A stretch of 64,000 nucleotides of DNA from Bordetella pseudohinzii. Its GTDB lineage: Bacteria > Pseudomonadota > Gammaproteobacteria > Burkholderiales > Burkholderiaceae_B. Each line of letters begins with the position of its first letter. Position 1 is the stretch's first letter. Under the pieces are notes generated by a model. That model saw only the letters and a list, made by a program, of their open reading frames with translations. It made no database searches and was not told the DNA's origin. Shown here piece by piece: positions 33,866 through 43,822 of this stretch. Location: NCBI RefSeq assembly GCF_000657795.2, contig NZ_JHEP02000002.1, positions 124,001 through 188,000 on the forward strand. Direction: 5' to 3'. A program made the translations under genes and the position numbers.

Positions 33866-34873
33866 TCAGCCCGCGGTCACTTTGCCGGCCTTCACCAGGC
33901 TGCCCCACTTCTCCGACTCCCGAGCGATGAACTCGCCCATCTCCCGCGGCGTGGTGTACTGGGTTTCCAGGCCGGCCGCCTTCAAGGCGTCGAAGGCATT
34001 GCCATCTATGGTCTTGCGTATGGCTTCGTTCAAGGCCCGGATGGCGGCATCGGGCGTGCCCGCCGGCGCCATCACCCCGCCCCAGCCTATGGCCACGATG
34101 GAAGGGAAATCGCTCTCTGCGATCGTGGGCACATCGGGCAGCACGGGCGAGCGCTGCGCGCCCGTGGTCGCCAGCGCCAGCACCTTGCCGGCGCGGATAT
34201 GGGGCAATTGATTGATGACCGTGTCCATGAGGACCGGGAACTGGCCGCCCAGGAAGTCACTCACCGCGGCCGAGGCGGAACGGTACGGCACGCCGGGCAG
34301 GTCCAGCCCGGCCTCGCTCTTGAGCAATTCCATGGCGAGGTGGCTGGAACTGCCATTGGCCGTGATGCCATAGAAAAACTTGCCCGGGTGCTTGCGCAGC
34401 AGCGCGACCAGGTCCTTGAGCGTCTTGGCCTCGAAGTCGGGGCGCACGACCAGCACATTGTTGTATTTGCAGACCAATGAGACCGGCGCGAAATCCTTGA
34501 CCGGGTCATACGGCAGGTCGGGATAGAGAAACTGGTTGACCGTATGCGTGCCGGTGATGGCAAACAGCAGACTGTGCCCGTCGGGCGTGGCGCGGGCGAC
34601 GGCCTGGGCGCCGATGATGCCCGCGGCGCCGGGCATGTTCTTGACCACCACCGCCTGGCTGATGCCCTCGCTCAAGCCCTTGGCCGTCACGCGGGCCACC
34701 ACATCGGTGCCCGCGCCCGGACCGCCGGGCACGACCATTTCCACCGGTCCCTGGCCGGCCAGCCCTTGCGCCAGCGCCTGGCGCAGCGGCAAGGCCAGCG
34801 CCGTGGCCGCGGCCAGGCCCAGCGCCTGGCGACGCGACATGGAAATACCGCTCAACAATGATTTGTCCAACAT
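33866..34873 (-). CDS. Bug family (TctC-like) periplasmic substrate-binding protein
   Basis: 335 residues. Signal peptide with SRRQALGLAAATALALPLRQALA, then PVEMVVPGGPGAGTDVVAR, VVKNMPGAAGIIGAQAVA, ATPDGHSLLFA and GWGGVMAPAGTPDA, all Bug-family hallmarks. It leads the cassette and is 26 bases before the second Bug gene. Two binding proteins in one operon suggest two related ligands or a duplicated gene, but the sequences are clearly divergent. The promoter should lie in the AT-rich gap shared with the divergent LysR gene. Confidence 0.92.
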   Translation of the reverse strand: MLDKSLLSGISMSRRQALGLAAATALALPLRQALAQGLAGQGPVEMVVPGGPGAGTDVVARVTAKGLSEGISQAVVVKNMPGAAGIIGAQAVARATPDGHSLLFAITGTHTVNQFLYPDLPYDPVKDFAPVSLVCKYNNVLVVRPDFEAKTLKDLVALLRKHPGKFFYGITANGSSSHLAMELLKSEAGLDLPGVPYRSASAAVSDFLGGQFPVLMDTVINQLPHIRAGKVLALATTGAQRSPVLPDVPTIAESDFPSIVAIGWGGVMAPAGTPDAAIRALNEAIRKTIDGNAFDALKAAGLETQYTTPREMGEFIARESEKWGSLVKAGKVTAG

Positions 34874-34925
34874 GGCTTCCCCTGCGCGATCGATCGCGTT
34901 TCTTTGGAGGCGCCACTGTGAGTCA

Positions 34926-34951
34926 ATTCTTATAGAAAGTAAAACTAGAAT
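34926..34951. promoter_or_regulatory. Candidate LysR operator in the divergent AT-rich gap
   Basis: The 118-base gap between the Bug and LysR starts is notably AT-rich. It holds the dyad TTCT-TAT-AGAA (34927-34937) and a wider ATTCT-N16-AGAAT (34926-34930 with 34947-34951). LysR-type proteins bind T-N11-A style dyads at such divergent gaps (known). The site would sit near the promoters of both transcripts. Confidence 0.5.
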
Positions 34952-34991
34952 ATATTTTCATTATCAAAAGAAAATCTTGTGTAGGTGGGGC

Positions 34992-35876
34992 ATGAGCAGC
35001 ATCCGCGTTTTCCGCAGTTTCGTGGCCGTGGCCACGCATGGTTCTTTCGCCGCCGCATCCGAGCATGTCAGCCTCACCCCGGCCGCCGTGGGCCTGCAGA
35101 TACAGACGCTGGAAAAAGACCTGGGCTACACCGTCTTTGACCGCGTGGGCAAGACCGTGGTGCTCAATCAGCGCGGCCACCGCCTGCTGCCGCGGGCGCG
35201 GCAATTGCTCGTGATGTACGAAGACATGCAGCATATGCAGCTTGACCAGCGGGAGCTGGCCGGCACGGTCAAGGTGGCCTGCATCGCCACGGCCATGAGC
35301 ATGGTGGTGCGCGCGGTGCTGCGTATCCGCGAACACTATCCGCGCCTGAGCATCGAACCCGGCATCAGTTACTCGGGCGCGCTGGTTTCACGCATCAAGG
35401 AGGGCGAGATCGACGCGGCGGTATCGGTGCGAAGCCCGCACAAGTTGCCGGCCGGCGTGCTCTACACCCAGCTCTACCGCGAGCCGCTGGTCTTTGTCGC
35501 CAATGCCCGCACGCCCCGCGCTGATCCGCGCGAGGTCCTGGCCACGCGCATGTTTCTGCGGGTGTCGCGCAGCTCCAATACGGGCACGCTGATCGACGAG
35601 TTCATGCGCCGCCTGCACCTGCGCACCCGCGATGTGCTGGAGATGAATGCCATGCGCACCATCATCGACATGGTCAAGGAGGACCTGGGCGTCACCTTGC
35701 TGCCCCTGCCCCGCGGCACCGATTGGGACCGCGATCCGGACCTGCGCCTGGAATACTTCGACGATCCGCAGGCGCACCGCAACATCGGTCTGTTCGAGAG
35801 CGAGAGCCGCAGTTTTCTCACCAGCATCCTGCGCGAGCATCTGCAGGACCTGGCCGCGCCGGCCGGCGCGGCTTAG
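34992..35876 (+). CDS. LysR family transcriptional regulator
   Basis: 294 residues. Winged HTH at about 1-60: RVFRSFVAVATHGSFAAASEHVSLTPAAVGLQIQTLE (core in two parts), FDRVGKTVVLNQRGHRLLPRA. The rest is a periplasmic-binding-like effector domain (about 90-290). It is divergent from the five-gene cassette and very probably controls it. The ATG at 34992 is behind GTAGGTGGGG; longer in-frame extensions were rejected as they would cross the operator gap. Its stop overlaps the stop of the convergent helicase by three bases (35873-35876 span). Confidence 0.92.
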   Translation: MSSIRVFRSFVAVATHGSFAAASEHVSLTPAAVGLQIQTLEKDLGYTVFDRVGKTVVLNQRGHRLLPRARQLLVMYEDMQHMQLDQRELAGTVKVACIATAMSMVVRAVLRIREHYPRLSIEPGISYSGALVSRIKEGEIDAAVSVRSPHKLPAGVLYTQLYREPLVFVANARTPRADPREVLATRMFLRVSRSSNTGTLIDEFMRRLHLRTRDVLEMNAMRTIIDMVKEDLGVTLLPLPRGTDWDRDPDLRLEYFDDPQAHRNIGLFESESRSFLTSILREHLQDLAAPAGAA

Positions 35877-37930
35877 TCCTCGCCCGTGTGCCGCCGATAG
35901 AAGGCCAGCGCCTCGCCCATGTCCCGGGTGCGCGCAAACGGCGGCAGGCCGCGCCACAGGCGCTTGCCATAGGGTTTTTCGACCAGCCGGGGGTCGCCCA
36001 CCATCAGCACGCCCCAATCCGTCTCGGTGCGGATCAGCCGGCCGGCGCCCTGCTTGAGCGCAAGGGCCGCTTCGGGCAATTGGTATTCGGCAAAGGGATT
36101 GCCGCCCTGGGCCCGGCAGGCCCGCAGGCGCGCTTCGATGACGGGATCATCGGGCGGCGCGAAGGGCAGTTTGTCGATGGCGACCAAGGTCAGCATATCG
36201 CCGGGCAGGTCTATCCCTTCCCAGAAACTCGCGCTGCCGACCAGCACCGGATGCTCAAGACGGGCAAACTTGTCCAGCAGATCGCGCCGCGTGGACTGGC
36301 CTTGCTTGAGCAAGGGCCATTCGTGGCCGGCATCCTCGAAGGCCTCGGCCAGCAACTCGGCGGTCCGGTCCACGGCCCGCAAGGTGGTGCACAGCACCAG
36401 CGCTCCGCCGGGATTGGCCTCCAGCAGCGGCAGCAGGCTGTCGACAAAGCGTTGCGGGAATTGCGGCGCCTGCGGCTCGGGCATGTCGCGCGGCACGAAC
36501 AGCAGGCCCTGCTCGGCATAATCAAAAGGGGACTCCCAACGGCCCGTGCGGGCGTCGGACAGGCCCAGCTGTCGCGTAAAGTGGCCGAAATCGCCCTGCA
36601 CCGACAGCGTCGCGGACGTCAGCACCCAGGCCTGGCTGGGCTTGCGATAGCGCGAAAACGCCTGGGCGACCGACAGCGGCGCGGCGTGCAGGCGCACATG
36701 GTGCTGGCCTTGCTCGACCCAGCGCACCGCCGGGCCGCTCCAGGACGGCGCGCTCTGCGCCAGCTGCGCCATGTCCTCGGCCACCGGCGCATTGGCATCC
36801 TCGCCCCAGCCTTCATCGCCGCCCTGGCGCGGCGGCGTGGCCCAGCGCGCGAGTTTCACACAAAGGTCGGCGCCTTGCCGCGCCGCGACCGCGAGATCGG
36901 GGTGTTTTTCCGCCACCTGGGCCAGGGCCCGCGTGGCCGCGTCCAGCACGGTGCGCAGTTGCGCCAGCGCCGCGTCGAAGGCCTCGGGTTCGGGCATGGC
37001 TTCGAAGGTGGCCTTGCGCCCCGGCATGCGCTCAAGCGGCGCGCACACCAGACGCAACTCGCGCGCGGCCGTCTCGACCTGGCGGCTGACATCGCTCCAC
37101 TTGGCGGCCTCGCGCGCATAGGCCAGGCCGGCGGCCTCCAGCGCGCGCGAAAAATCCAGCAATTGATGCGTCGACACACTGCTGCCCAGAAAGCGCGTGG
37201 CCGTGTCGGGCAATTGATGCGCCTCATCGAAGATCACGGTGTCGACTTCGGGCAGCAGATCGGTCACGCCCTCCTCGCGCAAAACCAGGTCGGCCATGAA
37301 CAAGGCGTGGTTGACGACCACGATGTCGGCCTCCTGGGCCTGGCGCCGCGCCTTGACCACAAAACAGTCGCGGATGCGCGGGCAGTCCTGGCCCAGGCAG
37401 TTTTCGCGCGTGGATGTCACGCGGTGCCAGATATCGGCGTCCTCGGGGATCTGCGCCAGATCGGCGCGGTCGCCGGTCTTGGAAATGCCGGCAAAGACCT
37501 GGATCTGGCGCAACTGGGCGATTTCGCTGCGCGACTTCAGCGCCCGCTCGTCGCCTTGCATGCGGTCCAGGTGATAGTGGCAGACGTAATTGCCCCGGCC
37601 TTTGAGCAGCGCCGCCGTCACCGGCGCGGCCAGCGCGGCGCGCACCTTGGGCAGATCGCGGGCAAACAGCTGGTCCTGCAGGGTGCGCGTACCGGTGGAT
37701 ATCAGGACCTTGCCGCCCTGCACGATGGCCGGCACCAGATAGGCCCAGGTCTTGCCCGTGCCCGTGCCCGCCTCCGCGACCAGGGTGGCGCGGTCGGCCA
37801 TGGCGCGCTCGATGGCCTGGGCCAGCTCGACCTGGGCGTGGCGGGGCCGATAGCCGGGCATGGCCTGGGCCAGCGGGCCGTCGGCATCGAAAAATTCTGA
37901 AATATCCAGGTCCAGCATCGGGAATGACAT
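35873..37930 (-). CDS. DinG/YoaA-type ATP-dependent DNA helicase
   Basis: 685 residues, superfamily 2 XPD-like helicase. Walker A AEAGTGTGKT (52-61), four cysteines for a 4Fe-4S cluster (C117, C178, C183, C189), DEAH box at 235-238, motif LTSATLSVQGDF, and C-terminal VGSASFWEGIDLPGD and QGAGRLIRTETDWG. Length and motif spacing are nearer to E. coli YoaA than to DinG itself. It should unwind DNA 5' to 3' and act in repair. It is convergent with the LysR gene. The start at 37930 is accepted, with a second ATG at residue 5. Confidence 0.9.
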   Translation of the reverse strand: MSFPMLDLDISEFFDADGPLAQAMPGYRPRHAQVELAQAIERAMADRATLVAEAGTGTGKTWAYLVPAIVQGGKVLISTGTRTLQDQLFARDLPKVRAALAAPVTAALLKGRGNYVCHYHLDRMQGDERALKSRSEIAQLRQIQVFAGISKTGDRADLAQIPEDADIWHRVTSTRENCLGQDCPRIRDCFVVKARRQAQEADIVVVNHALFMADLVLREEGVTDLLPEVDTVIFDEAHQLPDTATRFLGSSVSTHQLLDFSRALEAAGLAYAREAAKWSDVSRQVETAARELRLVCAPLERMPGRKATFEAMPEPEAFDAALAQLRTVLDAATRALAQVAEKHPDLAVAARQGADLCVKLARWATPPRQGGDEGWGEDANAPVAEDMAQLAQSAPSWSGPAVRWVEQGQHHVRLHAAPLSVAQAFSRYRKPSQAWVLTSATLSVQGDFGHFTRQLGLSDARTGRWESPFDYAEQGLLFVPRDMPEPQAPQFPQRFVDSLLPLLEANPGGALVLCTTLRAVDRTAELLAEAFEDAGHEWPLLKQGQSTRRDLLDKFARLEHPVLVGSASFWEGIDLPGDMLTLVAIDKLPFAPPDDPVIEARLRACRAQGGNPFAEYQLPEAALALKQGAGRLIRTETDWGVLMVGDPRLVEKPYGKRLWRGLPPFARTRDMGEALAFYRRHTGED

Positions 37931-38083
37931 GCGCTAAATTGGATGCCATATTAACGCGCCGCCGCAGCCCCGTCCCCGACCGGAGGCGGACCATATTGCG
38001 TCGGTCGCCCTGCTTGGCACGGATGGCTTATGGCACAATCCGGCCCTTGCTTACCCCTCTTTTTCCCTTGTCGACGTATCGAG

Positions 38084-40465
38084 ATGTCTGAAACTTCCGC
38101 CCTCACGAACGCCGCGCCGGGCGTCGATCATGCCCGGATCATCGAGCAGCTCGCCACCGAACTGACGGTGCGCGCCAGCCAGGTGGCCGCGGCCGTGGAA
38201 CTGCTGGACGACGGCGCCACCGTGCCCTTCATCGCGCGCTACCGCAAGGAAGCCACCGGCGGCCTGGATGACGGCGCCCTGCGCACGCTTGAAGTCCGCC
38301 TGTCCTATCTGCGCGAGCTCGAAGAGCGCCGCCTGGCCATCCTGGACTCCATCAACCAGCAGGGCAAGCTGACCCCCGAGCTGCAACAGGAAATTGCCAG
38401 CGCCGACACCAAGCAGCGCCTGGAAGACCTCTACGCCCCCTACAAGCCCAAGCGCCGCACGCGCGCCCAGATCGCCCGCGAGGCGGGCCTGGAGCCGCTG
38501 GCCGACGCCATCCTGGCCGACACGGCCTGCGATCCGGCCGCGCTGGCCGCGCAGTATGTCAACGCCGAGGCCGGCGTCAACGACGCCAAGGGCGCGCTGG
38601 ACGGCGCGCGCGACATCCTGGCCGAACGTTTCGCCGAGAACGCCGACCTGCTGGCCAATATGCGCGAATACATCTGGTCCACCGGCCTCTTGTACTCCAA
38701 GATGGTCGACGGCAAGGAAGCCGAAGGGGCCAATTTCCGCGACTGGTTCGATTTCAACGAACCCCTGCGCACCCTGCCCTCCCACCGCGTGCTGGCGCTC
38801 ATGCGCGGCCGCCAGCAGGGCGTGCTCGAACTGCGCGTGGGCCTGCAGGAAGAACTCGAAGCCCAGACGCCCCACCCCTGCGTGGCGCGCATCGCCGGCT
38901 TCCTGAAGCTGGGCAACGATCTCTTCGCGCTGGACGCCGCGCCGCGCGCGCGCTGGCTGGGCGAGGTCTGCCGCTGGACCTGGCGCGTCAAGCTGCTCAC
39001 GGCCTTCGAGAGCGAATTCTTCGGGCGCCTGCGCGAAGACGCCGAAGCCGAGGCCATCCGGGTCTTCGCCGCCAATCTCAAGGATCTGCTGCTGGCCGCC
39101 CCGGCCGGTCCCAAGACCGTGCTGGGCCTGGACCCGGGCATCCGCACAGGCTGCAAGATCGCCGTCATCGACCGCACCGGCAAGGTGGTGGACACCGCCA
39201 CCGTCTACCCCTTCGAGCCGCGCATGGACCGCAAGGGCACCATCCACACGCTGGCCGCGCTGTGCGCCAAGCACAAGGTCGAGCTCATCGCCATCGGCAA
39301 CGGCACGGCCTCGCGCGAAAGCGAAAAGCTGGTGGGCGACATGATGAGCCAGTTCCCCGAACTCTCGCTCACCCGCGTGGTGGTCTCCGAGGCGGGCGCC
39401 TCGGTCTATTCCGCCTCCGAAGTGGCCGCGCTCGAATTCCCCGACCTGGACGTGACCTTGCGCGGCGCGGTGTCCATCGCCCGCCGCCTGCAGGACCCGC
39501 TGGCCGAGCTGGTCAAGATCGATCCCAAGGCCATCGGCGTGGGCCAATACCAGCATGACGTCAACCAGCGCGAGCTGGCCCGCTCGCTGGACGCCGTGGT
39601 CGAGGACTGCGTCAACGCCGTGGGCGTGGACGTCAACACCGCCTCGGCCGCCCTCCTGGCCCGTGTCTCGGGCCTGAACAGCTCGCTGGCCAAGAACATC
39701 GTCAGCTGGCGCGACGAAAACGGCGCCTTCCCCACGCGCGAGACCCTGCGCAAGGTGCCGCGTTTCGGCGAAAAGGCTTTCGAGCAGGCTGCCGGCTTTC
39801 TGCGCATCCCCGACGGCGAAAACCCGCTGGACGCCTCGGCCGTCCACCCCGAAGCCTATCCCGTGGTCGAGCGCATCGTGGCCCGCATCAAGGCCGATGT
39901 GCGGCAGATCATCGGGCAGCGCGAGGCCCTCAAGGGCGTCTCGCCGGCCGACTTCACCGATGAGCGCTTCGGCCTGCCCACGGTGCGCGACATCTTCGCC
40001 GAGCTGGAAAAACCCGGCCGCGATCCGCGCCCCGAGTTCAAGACCGCCCAGTTCAAGGAAGGCGTGGAGACCCTCAACGACCTGCATCCCGGCATGCTGC
40101 TCGAAGGCGTGGTGACCAACGTGGCCAATTTCGGCGCCTTTGTCGATATCGGCGTGCATCAGGACGGCCTGGTGCACATCTCCGCGCTGGCCGAGAAGTT
40201 CGTCAAGGATCCGCGCGACGTGGTGCGCGTGGGCCAGACCGTGACGGTCAAGGTGCTGGAGGTCGATGTGCAGCGCAAGCGCGTGGCGCTCACCATGCGC
40301 CTTAACGACGCCGCCGAACCGCGCCGCGCCGCGGCCCCGCGCCCGGAACGCAGCAACGCGGGCGCCCAGCGCGGCGGGCCGCGCCGCAACGACGGCGGCG
40401 GCGCGCGCAGCGCCCCGCCGGCCAATAGCGCCATGGCCGACGCCTTCGCCAAGCTCAAGCGTTAA
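38084..40465 (+). CDS. tex: Tex family RNA-binding transcription accessory protein
   Basis: 793 residues from [20 protein letters not shown]. Domains in order: N-terminal HTH-like helical region (about 15-320), YqgF/RNase H-like domain (about 340-470: [18 protein letters not shown]), helix-hairpin-helix (about 505-600: [19 protein letters not shown]) and S1 RNA-binding domain (about 660-730: [20 protein letters not shown]), then a basic, Arg/Gly-rich tail. Tex was first described as a regulator of toxin expression in Bordetella pertussis. I chose ATG 38084; the upstream in-frame start gives an unlike N-terminus. Confidence 0.96.
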   Translation: MSETSALTNAAPGVDHARIIEQLATELTVRASQVAAAVELLDDGATVPFIARYRKEATGGLDDGALRTLEVRLSYLRELEERRLAILDSINQQGKLTPELQQEIASADTKQRLEDLYAPYKPKRRTRAQIAREAGLEPLADAILADTACDPAALAAQYVNAEAGVNDAKGALDGARDILAERFAENADLLANMREYIWSTGLLYSKMVDGKEAEGANFRDWFDFNEPLRTLPSHRVLALMRGRQQGVLELRVGLQEELEAQTPHPCVARIAGFLKLGNDLFALDAAPRARWLGEVCRWTWRVKLLTAFESEFFGRLREDAEAEAIRVFAANLKDLLLAAPAGPKTVLGLDPGIRTGCKIAVIDRTGKVVDTATVYPFEPRMDRKGTIHTLAALCAKHKVELIAIGNGTASRESEKLVGDMMSQFPELSLTRVVVSEAGASVYSASEVAALEFPDLDVTLRGAVSIARRLQDPLAELVKIDPKAIGVGQYQHDVNQRELARSLDAVVEDCVNAVGVDVNTASAALLARVSGLNSSLAKNIVSWRDENGAFPTRETLRKVPRFGEKAFEQAAGFLRIPDGENPLDASAVHPEAYPVVERIVARIKADVRQIIGQREALKGVSPADFTDERFGLPTVRDIFAELEKPGRDPRPEFKTAQFKEGVETLNDLHPGMLLEGVVTNVANFGAFVDIGVHQDGLVHISALAEKFVKDPRDVVRVGQTVTVKVLEVDVQRKRVALTMRLNDAAEPRRAAAPRPERSNAGAQRGGPRRNDGGGARSAPPANSAMADAFAKLKR

Positions 40466-40468
40466 GCG

Positions 40469-40504
40469 CAAAAAAACCGCCCCCCAACGGGGCGGTTTTT
40501 TTTG
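40469..40504. terminator. Bidirectional intrinsic terminator between tex and trpS
   Basis: Stem accgcccc (40476-40483) with ggggcggt (40489-40496), five-base loop, flanked by an A tract on the left (40470-40476) and T tract on the right (40496-40504), so it can stop transcription of both convergent genes. Confidence 0.92.
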
Positions 40505-40513
40505 CCGCTTTCT

Positions 40514-41833
40514 TTATTCCTGGCGCAGGCTGTCCAATGCCTGCCGCACCTTGTCGGCCTGGCCCGGCCCGCGGGCCACCACGGCGCCCTCCAACAGGAT
40601 TTCCACGCCGTCCGCCTGCTCGCGCAGTTGGACATCGGCCTGCTGCAGGCGCCGCATGAGCGCGCCGGCCGCCTTGGGATCGGCATGGCTGTCCGACAGC
40701 AGCAACTCTTCGCCGTCGGCGGCCAGCAGGCGGAAACGGAAGCTGCCGTCGGTATCGCGGAAACTGACAAAACGCGCGTCCTTGGCGGCCTTTTTGCCCG
40801 CGCCCTTGCCGGCCGCCGGACCCGCGCTCAGGGTGCGCAAGCCCACGGCATCGCGCAAGCGCGCCATGAGCGGGCTGGCCAGCTTGCGCGCCTTGCTCGC
40901 GCCAGCCTGCAGGATGTCCTCGATGCGGGCCGGATTGGCCATCAATTCGTTGTACTTCTCGCGCATGGGCGCAATATCGCGCTCCAGGCGGTCGCCCAGA
41001 ATCTGCTTGGCATCGCCCCAGCCCAAGCCGGTCTCGAGCTCGCGGCGGAAGGCGGCGACTTCGTCGGGCTGGGCAAAGGCGCGATACAGCGTGAACAGAT
41101 GCGAGGCCTCGGCGTCCTTGGGCTCGCCGGGCTGGCGCGAATCGGTCACGATGCGCGAAATCGCCCCGCGCAAGGCCTTGGCGCCGCCTTCGAACAGGGG
41201 AATGGTGTTGTTGTAGCTCTTGGACATCTTGCGGCCATCCAGGCCGGGCAGCGTCGCGACTTCTTCTTCGACCTGCACCTCCGGCAGCACGAAGAAATCG
41301 CCCTGGTACAGGTGGTTGAAGCGCTGGGCGATGTCGCGGGCCATCTCCAGGTGCTGCACCTGGTCGCGTCCGACCGGCACTTTATGCGCATTGAACAGAA
41401 GGATGTCCGCGGCCATGAGCACGGGGTAGGAGAACAGCCCCATGGTCACGCCATCATCGGGCTCCACCCCCTTGGCCTCGTTCTGGTCCACGGCGGCCTT
41501 GTAGGCATGCGCGCGGTTCATCAGGCCCTTGGCCGTCACACAGGTCAGAAACCAGCAAAGCTCGGTCGTCTCCGGAATATCGGACTGGCGATAGAAGGTC
41601 ACGCGCTCCGGGTCCAGGCCGACGGCCAGCCAGGTCGCGGCGATCTCCAGGCGCGAACGCGCCACGCGGGCCGGATCATCGCACTTGATCAGAGCGTGAT
41701 AGTCCGCCAGGAAGAAGAAAGCGTCCACGCCAGGCTGTTCGCTGGCGCGCACCGCGGGACGGATGGCGCCCGCGTAATTGCCCAGGTGGGGGGTGCCGGT
41801 GGTGGTGATGCCCGTAAGAACGCGAATAGTCAT
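40514..41833 (-). CDS. trpS: Tryptophan-tRNA ligase with C-terminal YegP-like (DUF1508) extension
   Basis: 439 residues from [20 protein letters not shown]. Class I synthetase motifs are PHLGNY (HIGH equivalent, 15-20) and KMSKS (202-206). The catalytic and anticodon-binding parts end near residue 335. A Gly/Ala/Lys-rich linker (340-352) leads to a region 354-399 that resembles the YegP/DUF1508 repeat (G-S-F-R-F-R-L, then D-G-E-E-L-L-L-S, then K-A-A-G). The typical bacterial enzyme is about 330-350 residues, so the extension is roughly 90 residues. It charges tRNA-Trp in the cytoplasm. Lies 43 bases after the DUF3325 gene, same strand. Confidence 0.93.
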   Translation of the reverse strand: MTIRVLTGITTTGTPHLGNYAGAIRPAVRASEQPGVDAFFFLADYHALIKCDDPARVARSRLEIAATWLAVGLDPERVTFYRQSDIPETTELCWFLTCVTAKGLMNRAHAYKAAVDQNEAKGVEPDDGVTMGLFSYPVLMAADILLFNAHKVPVGRDQVQHLEMARDIAQRFNHLYQGDFFVLPEVQVEEEVATLPGLDGRKMSKSYNNTIPLFEGGAKALRGAISRIVTDSRQPGEPKDAEASHLFTLYRAFAQPDEVAAFRRELETGLGWGDAKQILGDRLERDIAPMREKYNELMANPARIEDILQAGASKARKLASPLMARLRDAVGLRTLSAGPAAGKGAGKKAAKDARFVSFRDTDGSFRFRLLAADGEELLLSDSHADPKAAGALMRRLQQADVQLREQADGVEILLEGAVVARGPGQADKVRQALDSLRQE

Positions 41834-41876
41834 GAGACGAAAAAGTAAGCGGCCGAAGACAGAACAAGCCCTCAGT

Positions 41877-42215
41877 TTACCGTGCCAGGCCTGCCAGGGC
41901 GGCAAACAGGGGCGCCGCGGCCAGGCAGGCCGCGCCGCCGCCCCAGGCCAGGCGCGGACGGTAGGTCATGACCCAGATGAGCAACAGGCCCGCCAGCGTG
42001 AGCATGCCGGTCCAGAGCACGATGCCATAAGACCAGCCATCCATCCGCGCGCACAGAAACAGCGACAATCCCAGGGCCAGGGCCCCGGCCGCTCTCAGAG
42101 CGCGGCGCAGGCCGGTTCGCAGCCCACGGCCAAAGACCGCCTCGAAATGGCGCGCCATGGCCATGGAAAGCGCGCAGAAGCCGGCGTAGGCGAGGCAAAA
42201 AGCGGCAGCGCTCAT
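41877..42215 (-). CDS. DUF3325 small membrane protein
   Basis: 112 residues with three to four hydrophobic helices (about 3-20, 40-56, 62-84 and 90-108). The pattern [23 protein letters not shown] is the DUF3325 opening. The ATG overlaps the stop of the PepSY gene by four bases (ATGA). DUF3325, PepSY and DUF3649 proteins occur together in iron-regulated loci of proteobacteria, as here. The biochemical role is unknown. Confidence 0.82.
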   Translation of the reverse strand: MSAAAFCLAYAGFCALSMAMARHFEAVFGRGLRTGLRRALRAAGALALGLSLFLCARMDGWSYGIVLWTGMLTLAGLLLIWVMTYRPRLAWGGGAACLAAAPLFAALAGLAR

Positions 42216-43822
42216 CCCCGCCCCTCCAGCGCGCGCGGCTCGATCGCGGCCCGCGAGGGGCGCGGCGCGACGGCCTTGCCGCGGGCGCAGCGGCGCGCGA
42301 CCCAGGCCAGCAGCAGCCCCGCGGCCAGGCAGCTGAGGTCAAAGCCGGCCATGACCCAGTCTCCGGCGGGCAAGGACAAGCCCAGGTGGCGCGTGGTCGT
42401 CATGGCATTGACCACGGGCACCAGCACGAAGGCCAGCGCGGCCAGCGCCATCAGATCGCGCCATTTGCTGCGATAGCGGATAAAGGCGTAGACCAGGCTC
42501 GCGCCCCAGGCGATGAAAAAGCTGCGCGATTCCCATAGCTCATGCCTGGGCAGGTCCAGGGGCAGAAGGCGGTTGGCGAGGAAAAAGGCCGCCACGCCCA
42601 GGCATACCCCGGCCACCGTGCCGGCGTTCAGGGCATCGACCACGCGCAAGGATAGTGTGTCGCCCCGCCCCGCCGGCAGCTTCTGGCGGCGCTTGGCGAC
42701 CCAGAGCACCAAGCCGCTGCCCACCATGGCCGTGCCGGCCAGGCTCACCAGAAAGTACAGCCAGCGCAACACCGGCTGGGCGAACACCCCCAGGTGCAGC
42801 CCCACGATAGTCCCTGCCGTGGCGGCCACGGCGCTTTCAGCCTCGCGATTGGCGAGCAGCCGGCCCGTGACGCCATCAAAGGACACCGTGGGCGCCAGGC
42901 GCCCATAGGAGACGCGGTCGGCGGTCGAGCGCGACACCGTCACCAGCGCCCCGGCATCGCCCGGGTGGTTGACGACCACACGGCCAGCCTGCCCGCCCGG
43001 CCAGAGATCCTGGGCCGCCCGCAGCAGCGGCGCCAGCGGCGTCAAGGGCGCGGCCGCGTTCTGTGCCGGTGTCAGGGCGAAAGCCGGAAAAAGCTCATCG
43101 AAATAGGCCCGCTCATTGTCGTAGGCGGCGACGATGCCGGCCGGCATCAGCATGGCCATGAAAAGCACCAGGCCGCTGAAGGTGATCATCAGATGAAAGG
43201 GCAGGCCCAGCACCGACAAGACGTTGTGGCCGTCCATCCAGGCGCGCTGCCCGCCCTTGCGCGGCCGGAAGGTAAAGAAATCCGCGAAGATCTTCTTGTG
43301 GGTGATGACGCCGCTGATGATGGCCACCAGCATGAACATGCCGGCGATGCTCGCCAGCCAGCGCCCCCACGGAAACCCCATTTCGAGCTCGAAATGGAAG
43401 CGGTAGAAGAACTCGCCTCCCCTCGTGGCGCGGGCGGTGATTTCCTGGCCCGTGGCCGGATCGAGCTTTACGCGCTTGAAAGCGCGTTCGCCCGGCGGCG
43501 GCTTGGGGCGCTGGTAAGAGACGGAGATAAAAGGCTCGCGCGGCGTGGGGATGCTGATGAACCAGCGCGTGGCGTCGGCGGCATGCTCGCGCAGATAGCG
43601 CTCGGCGGTCTGGACCGACTCTAGCGGCGAGGCCATCCGCGAGGTGATTTCGGGCTGCATCCAGCGGCTGATCTCGGGCCGGAAGAAGGCCAGCGAGCCC
43701 GTCAGGAACATGGCGAACAGCACCCAGCCGAAAATCAGCCCCGACCAGGTATGCAGCCAGGACATGGCCTGGCGCAGGCCCTCGGCCTGCGGATGCCGGC
43801 GGGCGGCCTTGGCGGCCCTCAT
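42212..43822 (-). CDS. PepSY-associated TM helix protein (iron-uptake type)
   Basis: 536 residues. Helix about 22-46 (LHTWSGLIFGWVLFAMFLTG), periplasmic PepSY region about 55-150, helix pair about 158-180 and 205-230 (GHNVLSVLGLPFHLMITFSG), a second PepSY-like periplasmic part about 240-340, and five or more helices to the end. The conserved W-H-T-W-S-G and H-N-x-L-S-V-L histidines suggest a heme or quinone-linked reductase. Relatives reduce or release iron from ferric siderophores at the inner membrane in some bacteria. Start and stop overlap the flanking genes by four bases each. A Fur box lies upstream of the operon. Confidence 0.88.
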   Translation of the reverse strand: MRAAKAARRHPQAEGLRQAMSWLHTWSGLIFGWVLFAMFLTGSLAFFRPEISRWMQPEITSRMASPLESVQTAERYLREHAADATRWFISIPTPREPFISVSYQRPKPPPGERAFKRVKLDPATGQEITARATRGGEFFYRFHFELEMGFPWGRWLASIAGMFMLVAIISGVITHKKIFADFFTFRPRKGGQRAWMDGHNVLSVLGLPFHLMITFSGLVLFMAMLMPAGIVAAYDNERAYFDELFPAFALTPAQNAAAPLTPLAPLLRAAQDLWPGGQAGRVVVNHPGDAGALVTVSRSTADRVSYGRLAPTVSFDGVTGRLLANREAESAVAATAGTIVGLHLGVFAQPVLRWLYFLVSLAGTAMVGSGLVLWVAKRRQKLPAGRGDTLSLRVVDALNAGTVAGVCLGVAAFFLANRLLPLDLPRHELWESRSFFIAWGASLVYAFIRYRSKWRDLMALAALAFVLVPVVNAMTTTRHLGLSLPAGDWVMAGFDLSCLAAGLLLAWVARRCARGKAVAPRPSRAAIEPRALEGRG

